NCBI RefSeq assembly: GCF_042429235.1
Contig: NZ_JBHMBA010000009.1
DNA length: 64,000 nucleotides
From: Arthrobacter_B citreus
GTDB taxonomy: Bacteria > Actinomycetota > Actinomycetes > Actinomycetales > Micrococcaceae
Reading direction: 5' to 3' (one strand)
The notes below the pieces were generated by a model. It ran no database searches, had not been told where the DNA came from, and worked only from the letters and a program-made list of their open reading frames with translations. Of this stretch, positions 42,383-51,213 are shown piece after piece; position 1 is the first letter of the stretch; every line of letters starts with the position of its first letter. A program made the position numbers and the translations under genes.

Positions 42383-43438
42383 CTAAGCGTTCAAAATGAC
42401 CTTGAGGGCATCCGTTTCCGCGGCGCGGGAGAAGGTGTCGTAAGCCTCGAGGATGTCGTTCAGCGGATACCGGTGGCTGATGAATTCCTCAGCCGGGAGC
42501 TTTCCCTGTGCGATCAGCTTGAGCAGCATCGGCAGGGTGTTGGTGTTGACCAGGCCCATGCTGATGTCGATGTTCTGGATCCACAAGTCCTGCAGGGGCA
42601 AGCTCACGGGGGCACCGTGGACGCCCACGTTCGCCACGTTTCCGCCGGGGCGGACAATCTGCGTACACATCTCGAACGTCTTGGGGATACCGACGGCCTC
42701 CACGGCGACGTCCACCCCCCAGCCGTCAGTCTCCCGCATGATCTGCTCGCGCCAGTCGGAGTCGCCGGAATTCACGCCGTGCGTGGCGCCGAACCGCTGT
42801 GCCTGCTGCACCCGGTTGGCGTCGAGGTCAACGGCAATGATCTTGGCGGCACCATAAAGTCCGGCGGTGGAAATCACGGCAAGGCCCACAGGACCGGCAC
42901 CGATAACCGCCACGACGTCGCCGGGCTTTACCTGCCCGTACTGCACACCCATTTCGAACCCGGTGGGAAAGATGTCGCTGAGCAGGACACCGTGTTCCTG
43001 GGAAACCTCGTCCGGCAGCAGGTACATCGACGTATCGGCATACGGCACCCGGATGTACTCCGCCTGCGTGCCGTCGATCAGGTGTCCGAAGATCCAGCCG
43101 ATGCCGGATGACCCCTCGTCACCGGTGCAGTGGGAGTAGAGACCGTCCTTGCAGAAACTGCAGGAGCCGTCCGCGGAAACACAGGAAAGGATGACCTTGT
43201 CTCCGACCTTGAAGGAATTGACGCCCGAACCGGTCTCGGTCACGGTACCCACGCCCTCGTGCCCCAGGATCCTGCCCGGCGTCACAGCCGGCACGTCGCC
43301 CTTGAGAATGTGAAGGTCGGTTCCGCAGATGGTGGTGGTGTCAATCTTGACGATGGCGTCCCGCGGTTCCATGATCTTGGGGTCCGGCACGTCCTTCCAG
43401 GATTTCTGTCCGGGTCCTTCATACACGAGTGCTTTCAT
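42383..43438 (-). CDS. Zinc-dependent alcohol dehydrogenase (MDR family)
   Basis: A 351-residue enzyme with full catalytic zinc set Cys (TTICGTDLHILKG), His-Glu (ILGHEGVGTVTE) and a structural-lobe Cys cluster (SCVSADGSCSFCKDGLYSHC). The NAD motif is VAVIGAGPVGLAVISTA. The arrangement resembles glutathione-independent formaldehyde dehydrogenase or ADH class proteins used in short-chain alcohol oxidation. Monocistronic, with a 145-base upstream region and a strong hairpin terminator. Confidence 0.93.
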   Translation of the reverse strand: MKALVYEGPGQKSWKDVPDPKIMEPRDAIVKIDTTTICGTDLHILKGDVPAVTPGRILGHEGVGTVTETGSGVNSFKVGDKVILSCVSADGSCSFCKDGLYSHCTGDEGSSGIGWIFGHLIDGTQAEYIRVPYADTSMYLLPDEVSQEHGVLLSDIFPTGFEMGVQYGQVKPGDVVAVIGAGPVGLAVISTAGLYGAAKIIAVDLDANRVQQAQRFGATHGVNSGDSDWREQIMRETDGWGVDVAVEAVGIPKTFEMCTQIVRPGGNVANVGVHGAPVSLPLQDLWIQNIDISMGLVNTNTLPMLLKLIAQGKLPAEEFISHRYPLNDILEAYDTFSRAAETDALKVILNA

Positions 43439-43583
43439 GGTGTCCTCGTCTGCTCCCGCCGACCAGTTGCAGGCTGTCTGAGCAGCCTGGCCCGGGTGAA
43501 TCCGGAAAACGGGCGCGTCGGCTCCGTGCGGTCGGTCGCTACCAGCCTAGAAGCGGGACATGGCCGGCGGTAAGGGTGCGGCC

Positions 43584-43991
43584 CTATTCCCCGTCGAGAT
43601 AGAGCCACTTCCCGCCCAACCGGACAAAACGGCTGGTCTCTTCCTGGATTCCTCTTCCGGCGGCACCCCGGTAGTGGGCCCGGAACCGCACCACGCCGCG
43701 GTCATCCAGCGGTCCGCCCGCCGAGGTTTCCACGATGTCCAGACGCCGCCATTGCAGGTCCGCGTCCAGTTCCAGCTCGGCCGGACGGGTGGACGGATGC
43801 CAGGTGTCCAGCAGGTAACGGCGGTTGCCCACCGCAAAAGCGGAATACCGCGAGCGCATCAGCGCTTCGGCGGTGGGAGCCGGCCTTCCGGAGTGATACT
43901 TTCCGCAGCAGCCTGCGTACGTTTCACCGCTGAGGCAGGGGCAGCGTTCCCCGGAGGCGGGCACGGCAAAGAGAGAGTCCGGTGAAGTCAT
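43584..43991 (-). CDS. UPF0225 / YchJ-family SEC-C motif protein
   Basis: A 135-residue protein. The N-terminal SEC-C-like zinc knuckle GERCPCLSGETYAGCCGKYHSG (Cys-x-Cys...Cys-Cys) is followed by EALMRSRYSAFAVGNRRYLLDTWHPSTRP, the YchJ signature, and an NTF2-like C-terminus. Function unproven. GATACT lies six bases before the ATG, a leaderless pattern. Confidence 0.92.
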   Translation of the reverse strand: MTSPDSLFAVPASGERCPCLSGETYAGCCGKYHSGRPAPTAEALMRSRYSAFAVGNRRYLLDTWHPSTRPAELELDADLQWRRLDIVETSAGGPLDDRGVVRFRAHYRGAAGRGIQEETSRFVRLGGKWLYLDGE

Positions 43992-44032
43992 CCATCCAGT
44001 ATCTCTGGTTCCCCTGAGAAGGCGGTTGTCAG

Positions 44033-44344
44033 CTACCCGCCAAGGGCAATCTCGGTTTCCAGGTTCATGCGCACCGCTTTGATGGCGGCCTTGATCCGTT
44101 CCTCGCGGCTCGGTGAGACGTCTCCGAGCTGGGACGCGGTGTCCAGCCGCACCGCCAGCTCGTCCAAGGCCGCGAGCGCCTGCTCGTAATCCCCGGAAGC
44201 GGCATCATCGGTTACCTCGAAAACCTGCGATTGGAGCTCCTCGGCGGCAGCGGGCTCGAGAGTTGGTACCTCGCATCCGGTCAGCAGCGTTACAGCCAAC
44301 CCCGCTCCGAGGATGGCCCTCAGACCGCCTCCCGGGTTTCTCAC
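44033..44344 (-). CDS. Small lipoprotein in an operon with a Ser/Thr kinase
   Basis: A 103-residue lipoprotein (lipobox VTLLTGCEV) with a mostly helical mature part (AAEELQSQVFEVTDDAASGDYEQALAALDELAVRLDTASQ), resembling a short alpha-helical hairpin. It overlaps the end of the kinase gene by four bases, so the two are co-translated. Perhaps an extracytoplasmic partner of the kinase; no family recognised. Confidence 0.8.
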   Translation of the reverse strand: MRNPGGGLRAILGAGLAVTLLTGCEVPTLEPAAAEELQSQVFEVTDDAASGDYEQALAALDELAVRLDTASQLGDVSPSREERIKAAIKAVRMNLETEIALGG

Positions 44345-45732
44345 GGCGTGACGCTTTCCTGCAGCTCCTCCAAATGCTCTCCGAGCTGCCCCGGGACTGC
44401 CGGATAGCCCTGGCCCGCCGGAAAAACGCCCAGCCGGTCGGCAACCAGGATGACCGACGTCACCAGCACTGCCATTGCCACCATGGCCAGCAGGCTCCTG
44501 CCGGCCAGCGCGAGCCGGGACGGACGCTGCGGCAGTGTCGTTATCGAAGCTGCTGTTCGTTTCCGCGCTACTCCAATCCGGGGCGGCACCCGCGGCGGAG
44601 ACACTGAGCGGTAGATTTCACCCGAGTCCGTGGAATGCACCACCACAGGCTCGTCGTGAACCACAGGTTCCGCGGGTTCGGGCTGGGGTTCCGCGGCCGG
44701 TTCCGGTCGGGGTACAGATTCGGGCTGGGGCTCAGGCTGTCCGGGCACCTCCGCTTGTCCCGTGGCGTGCGGATCCTCCGCCGTCATGATCCCGGCGGTG
44801 CTCCCGCCGTCGTCGACCGCTGCTCCCCCGGACCGCTGGGGTGCCGGTGCCGCCTCCGCCAACTCCCTGGAAGTCCAGCGGTAATCCAGCAGCGCGGCCG
44901 AAACCTCCGCTGCGGTTGGCCGCAGGTCCGGGTCACGCGCAGTCATGGACTTGAGCAGTGAGCACCAGTAGTTCCCGAGGTCGTCCGGGACCTCGGGGTC
45001 CCGGCTGAGGCGTGCAATGGCCGCCTCCACCGCGCTGCCGCCAAACTCAATGCGGCCGGTGACGGATTCCAGCAGCACCAGCCCCAGGGAGTAGATGTCG
45101 CTGGAGAAGCCCACGTCCTGAGAACTGGCCTGCTCGGGGCTGAGGTAGTTGGCGGTGCCCAGAGTCGCGTTCGCGGCAGTGATCCGGGCGCCGTCGAGCA
45201 TCCTGGCGATGCCAAAATCCGTAAGCTTGGCCCGTGGCAGTGTGCCGGCGATCACCGGAGGCAGCAGGATGTTGGCGGGTTTCACGTCACGGTGGATGAC
45301 TCCCCTGCCGTGAATGTACGCCAGCGCGCCGGCCAGCTCGGCCCCCAGATAGGCGGCCTCGGCGGCGGACAGGCGTTTGACCTCGCGGAGCCGCTTACGC
45401 AGGTCCGGTCCGTCAACAAGCTCCATGACCAAAAAGGCACGGGGCTCGCCGGCTTCGCCGTCATCACGCCCGGCGTCGTCCTTGCCAGCGTCAAAAAGTG
45501 TCACCAGGCCCGGATGGGAAAGGGACGCCAGCAACCGCATTTCGGTTTCCTGGCGGTCAACGTCGTCTGGGGAGACTGCGCTGGCCCGGAAGAGCTTCAC
45601 GGCAATGTCACGGCCGAGAGCTTCGTCCTGTCCTCGGTAGACGGTGGCCATGCCACCGTGGCCTATGGGTTCGTTGAGGCGGTATCGCCCTGAAATGAGC
45701 CGGTTGAGGCCATCTGATGCGAAACTTTCCAT
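44341..45732 (-). CDS. Transmembrane serine/threonine protein kinase (Hanks type)
   Basis: A 463-residue kinase. The catalytic domain (residues about 17-285) has the Gly loop IGHGGMATVYRG, catalytic Lys in IAVKLF, HRDVKPANILL, metal-binding DFGIARML, activation loop with TLGTANYLSPEQ, and DIYSLGLVLLESVTGR. A Pro/Glu/Ser-rich juxtamembrane linker leads to one transmembrane helix (SLLAMVAMAVLVTSVILVADRL, about 418-438) and a short external tail, without PASTA repeats. It signals through Ser/Thr phosphorylation. AGAAGAGG precedes the ATG. Confidence 0.94.
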   Translation of the reverse strand: MESFASDGLNRLISGRYRLNEPIGHGGMATVYRGQDEALGRDIAVKLFRASAVSPDDVDRQETEMRLLASLSHPGLVTLFDAGKDDAGRDDGEAGEPRAFLVMELVDGPDLRKRLREVKRLSAAEAAYLGAELAGALAYIHGRGVIHRDVKPANILLPPVIAGTLPRAKLTDFGIARMLDGARITAANATLGTANYLSPEQASSQDVGFSSDIYSLGLVLLESVTGRIEFGGSAVEAAIARLSRDPEVPDDLGNYWCSLLKSMTARDPDLRPTAAEVSAALLDYRWTSRELAEAAPAPQRSGGAAVDDGGSTAGIMTAEDPHATGQAEVPGQPEPQPESVPRPEPAAEPQPEPAEPVVHDEPVVVHSTDSGEIYRSVSPPRVPPRIGVARKRTAASITTLPQRPSRLALAGRSLLAMVAMAVLVTSVILVADRLGVFPAGQGYPAVPGQLGEHLEELQESVTP

Positions 45733-45850
45733 GCTGCAACCTCTTCTCGCCCTTCAAGCGTAGCTGAGGGAAATCGTGGCGTAGATGGGCCGTGATGACT
45801 TTTTTTAGCCCCCCTGGGGGGCCTCGCGGAAGTGTTCCCGCTGCGCTAAA

Positions 45851-45882
45851 CTGCCCTGCCGCCAAGGAAGGCGGCAGGGCAG
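45851..45882. terminator. Hairpin downstream of the formamidase fragment
   Basis: CTGCCCTGCCGCC pairs perfectly with GGCGGCAGGGCAG around a six-base AAGGAA loop. It lies between the kinase promoter and the 3' end of the formamidase remnant, probably the original terminator of that gene. Confidence 0.7.
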
Positions 45883-45970
45883 ATGGAGGTGCTTCGCCGC
45901 GGTTGCGGCGCCTACCGCCCCGCCTCGGTTCCGGCGCTTCCCAGCACCGATTTGGGCAGCCGGTGAATCG

Positions 45971-46252
45971 TCACCGCGCCCATTCCTCGGCCGTTTCCAC
46001 CCGCGGAGCGCGCAGCGGCATCCCCTTCACCACATCCACCGTGACCACCGCCGTGCCCTCGGCCTCGATGGCCACGAAGGAGGATTCGCCCTCAGCCATG
46101 ATCGCGTGGATGTCGCCGATGGACAGGTAGGCGCCTTCGACCATGACGGGCAGATAGACGGTGGAACCGGGCCGGCACTGAACAAGGTCCAGGTTTCCTC
46201 CCTGCGGGGTGGACGGCACGATCCCTCGGCGGGCAGCGCGGTGTTTCGCCCT
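45971..46252 (-). pseudogene. Acetamidase/formamidase fragment, truncated at both ends
   Basis: The open frame (about 93 residues) reads AARRGIVPSTPQGGNLDLVQ, then GSTVYLPVMVEGAYLSIGDIHAIMAEGESSFVAIEAEG, the core of the FmdA/AmdA family (GGNxD..., GSxxYLPVxVxGAxxSxGDxHA). Full-length members have about 300-430 residues; here both the N-terminal half and the C-terminal region are missing. The frame opens at the TGA that ends the PIN-domain gene, so the 5' part was cut or replaced there. It stops after PRVETAEEWAR, where relatives continue. Translation of a stable product is unlikely. Confidence 0.85.
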
Positions 46253-46660
46253 TCAGGATTCGGAGTAAGCTGCCTCGGCCGCCGGGGCTGGACTCCAGGG
46301 ATTCACGGCAGCCGCTCCGAGGGCGGAAAAATCCTGCGGGCGGTCAGTGACCACACACAGATCGTGGAGGACCGCCGTCGATGCCATCATGGCGGTGAGC
46401 GTCCCGGCGCTGTGGTCCATCCGGGCCGAGACCAGGGCCGTTTCATGGTCCACGGGCAGGATATGGCAGGCATACCGGTCGGTGAGCTCCCGCAGCCAGG
46501 CCAGATCGGACTGGGGCAGCTCTCCCAGGCTCAGGACAGAGATAAAGATCCGAAGGCTGCTGCGCCGCCTCAGGAAGCCGACGACGGCGGGATCGGCGTT
46601 CCCGCCCCGGATCTCCGCCAGCACTGGGGCATCCAGAAGCAGCCCGGAACGCCCGTTCAC
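46253..46660 (-). CDS. Degenerate PIN-domain (VapC-like) protein
   Basis: A 135-residue PIN-domain-like protein. Asp10 (GLLLDAPVLAEI), Glu47 (VLSLGELPQ) and Asp110 (VVTDRPQDF) match three of the four acidic PIN residues, but the Asp expected before the I-A-A-T-A-like strand is Thr89 (TLTAMMASTAVL). It is therefore probably a weakened or inactive RNase toxin, or an altered PIN protein. The GTG start overlaps the stop of a 51-codon upstream gene in GTGA, the standard arrangement of antitoxin-toxin pairs. The downstream end abuts the formamidase fragment. Confidence 0.75.
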   Translation of the reverse strand: MNGRSGLLLDAPVLAEIRGGNADPAVVGFLRRRSSLRIFISVLSLGELPQSDLAWLRELTDRYACHILPVDHETALVSARMDHSAGTLTAMMASTAVLHDLCVVTDRPQDFSALGAAAVNPWSPAPAAEAAYSES

Positions 46661-46812
46661 TCCTGCCCGCCGGTTCGGGCCAGCAGGAAGTCGAGGAAGG
46701 AGGCCCGGGCCGTGACCACCTGCTCATAGTCCTGCAGGGACACTGCCAGTAAACTGTGCGGGGGCTGCTCGGCGGAGGGCGGGGCAGCTTCTGGGGGCGC
46801 TGTGATGTTCAT
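46657..46812 (-). CDS. Very small putative antitoxin partner of the PIN gene
   Basis: A 51-residue protein beginning MNITAPPEAAPPSAEQPP and ending LLAVSLQDYEQVVTARASFL, then DFLLARTGGQE. The segment VSLQDYEQV resembles the C-terminal 'VSxExYE' toxin-binding part of Phd/YefM-type antitoxins, while the N-terminal DNA-binding part is lacking and replaced by a Pro-rich stretch. It overlaps the PIN gene start by four bases. It may be a truncated antitoxin or a neutral remnant. Confidence 0.5.
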   Translation of the reverse strand: MNITAPPEAAPPSAEQPPHSLLAVSLQDYEQVVTARASFLDFLLARTGGQE

Positions 46813-47099
46813 GGAAATACGGCGCCGTGCGCCGGTCCTTTCGGCGTGCTCTTGCCGGCACCGGTTGCCCGAAGGCGAGTGCTGGCCGCTTCTTCATCCG
46901 AACCACCCAACGAGCGTGGGGTTGGTATGCGGCCAAGTCGGAGCTTGGCGGCCGCAGTTCTTGAAGCTGTTGGAAGTATAACCAGCTTTCCCGCCGGGAG
47001 TCGTGCGCCGGGTCTTCTTTGAGACACTGTTGCGGACATCGTTCTTGGGCGGGGCCAAAACTGTTGACCCCTGCAGCTCCTGAAGCTACCGTTTCTTCG
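46813..47099. other. Intergenic region with no convincing gene
   Basis: Together with the operator at 47100-47116, this is a stretch of about 330 bases without a recognisable gene. A 76-codon open frame on the minus strand (46809-47039) has no family similarity, no ribosome site and a biased, low-complexity composition. I treat it as noise. The promoter of the SDR gene lies at its right end. Confidence 0.5.
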
Positions 47100-47116
47100 A
47101 ACTGGCCAGACCAGTT
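47100..47116. promoter_or_regulatory. GntR-type palindrome upstream of the SDR gene
   Basis: AACTGG, CCAGA, CCAGTT: a 17-base palindrome with one mismatched pair, 27 bases before the ATG at 47144. Its core and right half (GG-C-CAGACCAGT) recur near the gntR/SBP promoter at 54657-54673, so both sites may bind the GntR regulator encoded at 54.75 kb. Confidence 0.55.
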
Positions 47117-47143
47117 ACGCGGAGCCCCGACGGAAGTGGATGC

Positions 47144-47917
47144 ATGAATTACGCTGCTCTCTTTGACCTTGCCGGCCGCCGGATGATGGTGGTGGGCGCA
47201 GGCAGCGGAATTGGCCGTGAGGCTGCCCTGGCACTGGGTGCGCACGGGGCAAAGGTGGTCTGCGCGGACCGGGATGCGAAGTCCGCGGCAGCCGTTGCCG
47301 AGCTCATCGGCCCCGCGGCGGAGCCGCTGGCCCTCGACGTCCTGGACACAGCGGCGGTCCAAGATGCGGCGGAGCGGTACTCCGACCTGGACGCACTCGT
47401 ATTCACTGCTGCCACGAACGTGCGCAAACGGATCGCCGAATACACCATGGAGGAATTCGACCGCGTGATCGCCCTGAACCTCCGGGCGTCCTTTGCCCTG
47501 ATGCGGGCCTTTGGGCCGCGGATGGCCGCCAACGGCGGCGGCAGCATCATCGGATTCTCCTCCATCCGTGCCACCACGGTGGAACCCGGCCAGGGACCGT
47601 ACGCGGCTACGAAGGCCGCGCTGGTCCAGCTGGCGAGGACCGCCGCCGCGGAATTCGGGCCGGCGGGCGTTCGGGTGAACGTCATTGCGCCGGGCGTCGT
47701 TGAGACTCCGCTGACCGCCCAGATCAAGGACAACCCGGCTTGGTATGACGCCTACGCCGCCAAAAGCGCGCTGGGACGCTGGTCCCGCCCGGAGGAGCTG
47801 GCCGGTGCCGTGGTGTACCTGGCGTCGGATGCTTCCAGCTTTGTCACCGGATCGGTGCTGACCGTCGACGGCGGCTGGACCGCCGTCGATGGACGGTTTG
47901 AGCCGCCCGCGTCCTAG
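47144..47917 (+). CDS. Short-chain dehydrogenase/reductase (SDR)
   Basis: A 257-residue classical SDR: cofactor motif MMVVGAGSGIGREAALALG, an NNAG-like position occupied by TAATN (VFTAATNVRKR), catalytic Ser in IGFSSIRATT, Tyr-x-x-x-Lys in YAATKAAL, and C-terminal LTVDGGWTAV. NAD(P)-dependent oxidation or reduction of a hydroxyl or ketone group; the substrate is unknown. It converges on the amidase gene with a 4-base overlap and carries a putative operator shared with the transporter cluster. Confidence 0.92.
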   Translation: MNYAALFDLAGRRMMVVGAGSGIGREAALALGAHGAKVVCADRDAKSAAAVAELIGPAAEPLALDVLDTAAVQDAAERYSDLDALVFTAATNVRKRIAEYTMEEFDRVIALNLRASFALMRAFGPRMAANGGGSIIGFSSIRATTVEPGQGPYAATKAALVQLARTAAAEFGPAGVRVNVIAPGVVETPLTAQIKDNPAWYDAYAAKSALGRWSRPEELAGAVVYLASDASSFVTGSVLTVDGGWTAVDGRFEPPAS

Positions 47918-49386
47918 GGCAGTTCGGCCCAGTCCGGAACTGCGGATGCCGGCCTGTTGGCCTCGTACCATGCGGCTGCCCGGAGCAGCCGGTCGTCGGT
48001 TCCCACCGGTCCGGAGAGCTGGACGCCTATCGGTCTTCCGTCGGCGGTGAACCCGCAGTTCACCGTGACAGCCGGCTGGCCGGACATGTTGTAGGGAACG
48101 GTGAAGCCGATGTGCGCCATGGTGCGCTCCGGGTCCGGCACCGGCATCGGCTGTTCGGCCGGAAAGGCAGCCATGGGCGCCACCGGGGAGATCACGACGT
48201 CGTACCCGGCGGTGGCGTGAACGGTGCGCTGCCGGATGGAGTCCATGCTGTTGTAGTGGCCGATGGTATCGGCGCCGCTGAACGCGGCGCCGCGGGAACA
48301 CCAGCGGACAATGTAGTCCAGCAGCAGCGGCCTTTCCTCCGGCGCGAGGAGTTGAAGGTCCGCATAGGAGCGGGTGCGCCAAAAGTTATCCAGCGCGTCC
48401 ATCAGGTCCTGGCTCATGAACGGATCGAGGACCTCGGGGACTGAGCCGGCGGAGGCGAAGACCTCCCCCACGCCCCGCACCGCTGCTTCGACTTCCGGTT
48501 CCACCGGCGCGCCGCATCCGGCGTCGAGATGAAGTGCCACGCGGAGCGGGCCGGCGCCGGCCGGTGTGGGTGCTGCCGGAGCAGGCCCGGAGGCACCGTC
48601 CCAGTCCATTGCCGGATAAGGCCTCGTTGAGTGGTCCCGGATGTCGTAGCGCGCAATCAGGTCCATGAGAACGGCTGCGTCCCCGACGGTCCTAGTCAAC
48701 GGACCGGCAGCGCGGCCGGGATACGGCGCATCGAGGGGAACCAGGCCTGCACTGGGTTTCAGCGTCGCCAGTCCCTGCCAGGTGCCCGGGAGCCGGATCG
48801 ATCCCCCAATGTCGGTGCCCACGTGCAGCGGGCCGTATGCTGCGGCAGCCGCGGCGCCGGCGCCGGCGCTTGAGCCGCCCGCGGTCCACGCCGTGTTCCA
48901 CGCGCTGCGGGTGATTCCGTGCCGGCTGGATACACCGGAGGACAGCATGCCCCAGTCCGGCATGGTGGTGGAGCCAAGGATGACGACGCCGGCTTCCAGG
49001 AGACGGTCGGTGACCGGTGCGTTGGTGCCGCTGACCGGCGGATGGGGAAGCGCTGTGCCCGATGGTTTGGGAACCCCCGCTCGCGCAATGTTCTCCTTGA
49101 CCGTGCAGGGAACCCCGTCCCAGCGGCTAAGCGGAACGCCGTCCTCCCACCGGTGGGCGCTCGCCCGCGCCTTGGCCCGGACGTCGTCGGCGTCGAACCG
49201 GTAGAAGGCATTCAGCTCGGGTTCCCGCTCCTGAACCCGTGCAATCACCGCTTCCGCCACGTCCGCCGGGGTCAGGGTTCCGGCTGCAAACGCCCGGCTC
49301 ATTTCAACTGCCGAAAGGGCATGGATGGCATTCCGGCCGGTGCCGGCACCACTTGTGGCGCCAGGTTCGCGTGCAGTTTCCGTCAT
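47914..49386 (-). CDS. Amidase (amidase signature family)
   Basis: A 490-residue Ser-cisSer-Lys hydrolase: catalytic Lys in GVPCTVKENIARAG, the Gly/Ser-rich loop WTAGGSSAGAGAAAAAAYGPLH (cis-Ser) and nucleophile Ser in GTDIGGSIRLPGTWQG. It hydrolyses an amide to the acid and ammonia or an amine. It is the last gene on the strand of the dipeptide-type ABC transporter operon (60 bases after DppDF), pointing to uptake of an amide or peptide that this enzyme then cleaves. Confidence 0.92.
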   Translation of the reverse strand: MTETAREPGATSGAGTGRNAIHALSAVEMSRAFAAGTLTPADVAEAVIARVQEREPELNAFYRFDADDVRAKARASAHRWEDGVPLSRWDGVPCTVKENIARAGVPKPSGTALPHPPVSGTNAPVTDRLLEAGVVILGSTTMPDWGMLSSGVSSRHGITRSAWNTAWTAGGSSAGAGAAAAAAYGPLHVGTDIGGSIRLPGTWQGLATLKPSAGLVPLDAPYPGRAAGPLTRTVGDAAVLMDLIARYDIRDHSTRPYPAMDWDGASGPAPAAPTPAGAGPLRVALHLDAGCGAPVEPEVEAAVRGVGEVFASAGSVPEVLDPFMSQDLMDALDNFWRTRSYADLQLLAPEERPLLLDYIVRWCSRGAAFSGADTIGHYNSMDSIRQRTVHATAGYDVVISPVAPMAAFPAEQPMPVPDPERTMAHIGFTVPYNMSGQPAVTVNCGFTADGRPIGVQLSGPVGTDDRLLRAAAWYEANRPASAVPDWAELP

Positions 49387-49446
49387 GCTGGACCTCCATT
49401 GTGCGGGCGGGCTGCGGCCGGCGGACCGGACCCCAGGAACGCGTGG

Positions 49447-51210
49447 TCAGTGCTGGGTTTGCCGGGCGGCCAGTTCTCCCCGCAGGGTCATGGAGGACGC
49501 CACCAGGGTTTTGGTGTAGTCGTGCACCGGGTGCTCGTAGACCTGGGCGGTCCGCCCGCTTTCGACGATGAGCCCCTGATTCATGACCACTACGTTGTCG
49601 CAGATATGGCGCACGACGCCGAGGTCATGGGACACGAAAACCAGGGTCAGCCGGTATCGGTCCACCAAGTCGGACAGCAGGTTGAGGACCTGCGCCCGGA
49701 CCGAGACGTCCAGGGCGCTCACCGGTTCATCGGCGACCAGCACCCGGGGCTCGCAGATCAGCGCGCGGGCGATCGAAATCCGTTGGCGCTGCCCGCCGGA
49801 AAACTGGTGCGGAAACCTGTCCGCGGCGTCGGGGTCCAGCCCCACGGCTTCGAGCATTTCCGCCACCTTGTCCCGGTGCCTGCGGGCGTTGGAGGGCTGG
49901 CCCGGCAGCAGAAGCGGCTCGGAGACGATGTCACGGACCCGCATCCGTGGGTCCAGTGATCCCATGGGATCCTGGAAGACAATCTGCAGCTGCTGGCGCA
50001 GCTGAAGCAGTTGCCGCTCCCGTGCGCCGGCCACTTCGTTGCCGGCAACGCGCACGCTGCCCGACGTCGGCTGGTCCAGTCCGGCAAGGATCCGCAGCAG
50101 GGTCGACTTCCCGGATCCGGACTCCCCCACCACTCCAAAGCGCTGGCCGGCCGCAACGTCGAAGGACACTCCCCGCAGCGCCTGGACTTCCGTGGGCTTT
50201 CCAAACAGCGAGCTGCGGCCCCGCCGGTAGGTCCGGACGAGATCCTTCACGCTGATCAGCGGCGGACCGGCTTCAGCGTCAGCAGCCGGGGTGATGGCAG
50301 GCTCCCGCACAGCGGCGGCCGCCGACAACCCCGCCCGTTCGGGAAGCGGCGCTTCCGAAGGGGAGGAAAGCGGCGGCGCATACTCCGCTGCCGAGGCAAC
50401 GGTGAAGAGCCGGCCCCGGCTGTCCGTAGCTTCCAGATCGGAGGCGCCCAGCAGTGCCTTGGTGTAAAGGTGCTGCGGGCGGGTGAACACGTCGTCGGCT
50501 GGTCCTTCTTCGACCACCCGCCCGTTGTTCATCACCAGGACGCGTTCGCAGATGTTGGCGACCACTGAGAGGTCATGGGTGATGAAGAGCAGGCCGGTGT
50601 CCCTCTCCCGGACCGCGTCCAGGACCAGATCCAGGACCTGGCGCTGAACCGTCACGTCCAGTGCCGTGGTGGGTTCGTCGCAGATCAGCAGCGCGGGATC
50701 ATTGGCCAGTGCCATGGCCAGCATGACGCGCTGGCGCTGTCCGCCGGACAGCTGGTGCGGATAGGCGGCTGCCGCTTCGGCCGGATCGGGCAGCCGGACC
50801 GAGGCGAGCATTTCGACGGCGCGTGCCGCGGCCTCGCGGGAGCCGGCAGCGGTGCGGTGCTTGAGCATCACCTCGGCAACCTGTTTTCCCACCTTCATCA
50901 GCGGATTGAGCGCGGTGAGGGGTTCCTGGAAGACCATGGTCATGCTGTTGCCGCGGATCCGGCGCAGCCGCGCATCCGGCGCGCCCACCAGGTTCCCGTC
51001 CGTTCCGTCCAGATGAATGGATCCGCTGGCTTCCACGCCGTCGGGAAGCAGGCCCATCAGGGCCGTTGCGGTCATCGACTTGCCGGAACCGGACTCACCG
51101 ATGAGCCCCACCCGCTCTCCCCTGCCGAGGGAGAGGTTGAAGTTGTCCACGAGGACGCGGTCCCTGGTGGAAATGGTCAGGCCATCAACCTGCAGCAATG
51201 GTTCGGGCAC
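49447..51210 (-). CDS. Dipeptide/oligopeptide ABC transporter, fused tandem ATPase (DppD-DppF)
   Basis: A 587-residue protein with two full ATPase domains. Domain 1: Walker A GESGSGKS (residues 38-45), VFQEPLTALNPLM, LSGGQRQRVMLAMAL, ICDEPTTALDVT, ITHDLSVV. Domain 2 begins about residue 318: GESGSGKS, VFQDPMGSLDPRM, FSGGQRQRISIARAL, VADEPVSALDVS, VSHDLGVV. The linker around residues 280-318 is variable. It energises import by the DppB/DppC permeases encoded just upstream. The two domains are separate proteins in E. coli but a common fusion in Actinobacteria. Confidence 0.94.
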   Translation of the reverse strand: MPEPLLQVDGLTISTRDRVLVDNFNLSLGRGERVGLIGESGSGKSMTATALMGLLPDGVEASGSIHLDGTDGNLVGAPDARLRRIRGNSMTMVFQEPLTALNPLMKVGKQVAEVMLKHRTAAGSREAAARAVEMLASVRLPDPAEAAAAYPHQLSGGQRQRVMLAMALANDPALLICDEPTTALDVTVQRQVLDLVLDAVRERDTGLLFITHDLSVVANICERVLVMNNGRVVEEGPADDVFTRPQHLYTKALLGASDLEATDSRGRLFTVASAAEYAPPLSSPSEAPLPERAGLSAAAAVREPAITPAADAEAGPPLISVKDLVRTYRRGRSSLFGKPTEVQALRGVSFDVAAGQRFGVVGESGSGKSTLLRILAGLDQPTSGSVRVAGNEVAGARERQLLQLRQQLQIVFQDPMGSLDPRMRVRDIVSEPLLLPGQPSNARRHRDKVAEMLEAVGLDPDAADRFPHQFSGGQRQRISIARALICEPRVLVADEPVSALDVSVRAQVLNLLSDLVDRYRLTLVFVSHDLGVVRHICDNVVVMNQGLIVESGRTAQVYEHPVHDYTKTLVASSMTLRGELAARQTQH

Positions 51211-51213
51211 GGG

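Noticed and set aside
45808..45822. C-run/G-run palindrome GCCCCCCTGGGGGGC next to a T-tract
   Set aside because: The T-tract is on the wrong side for a terminator on the minus strand and the loop is only one base, so it cannot fold as written.
46809..47039. 76-codon minus-strand frame upstream of the small antitoxin-like gene
   Set aside because: No similarity, no ribosome site, biased composition; it ends within the start codon of the 51-codon gene.
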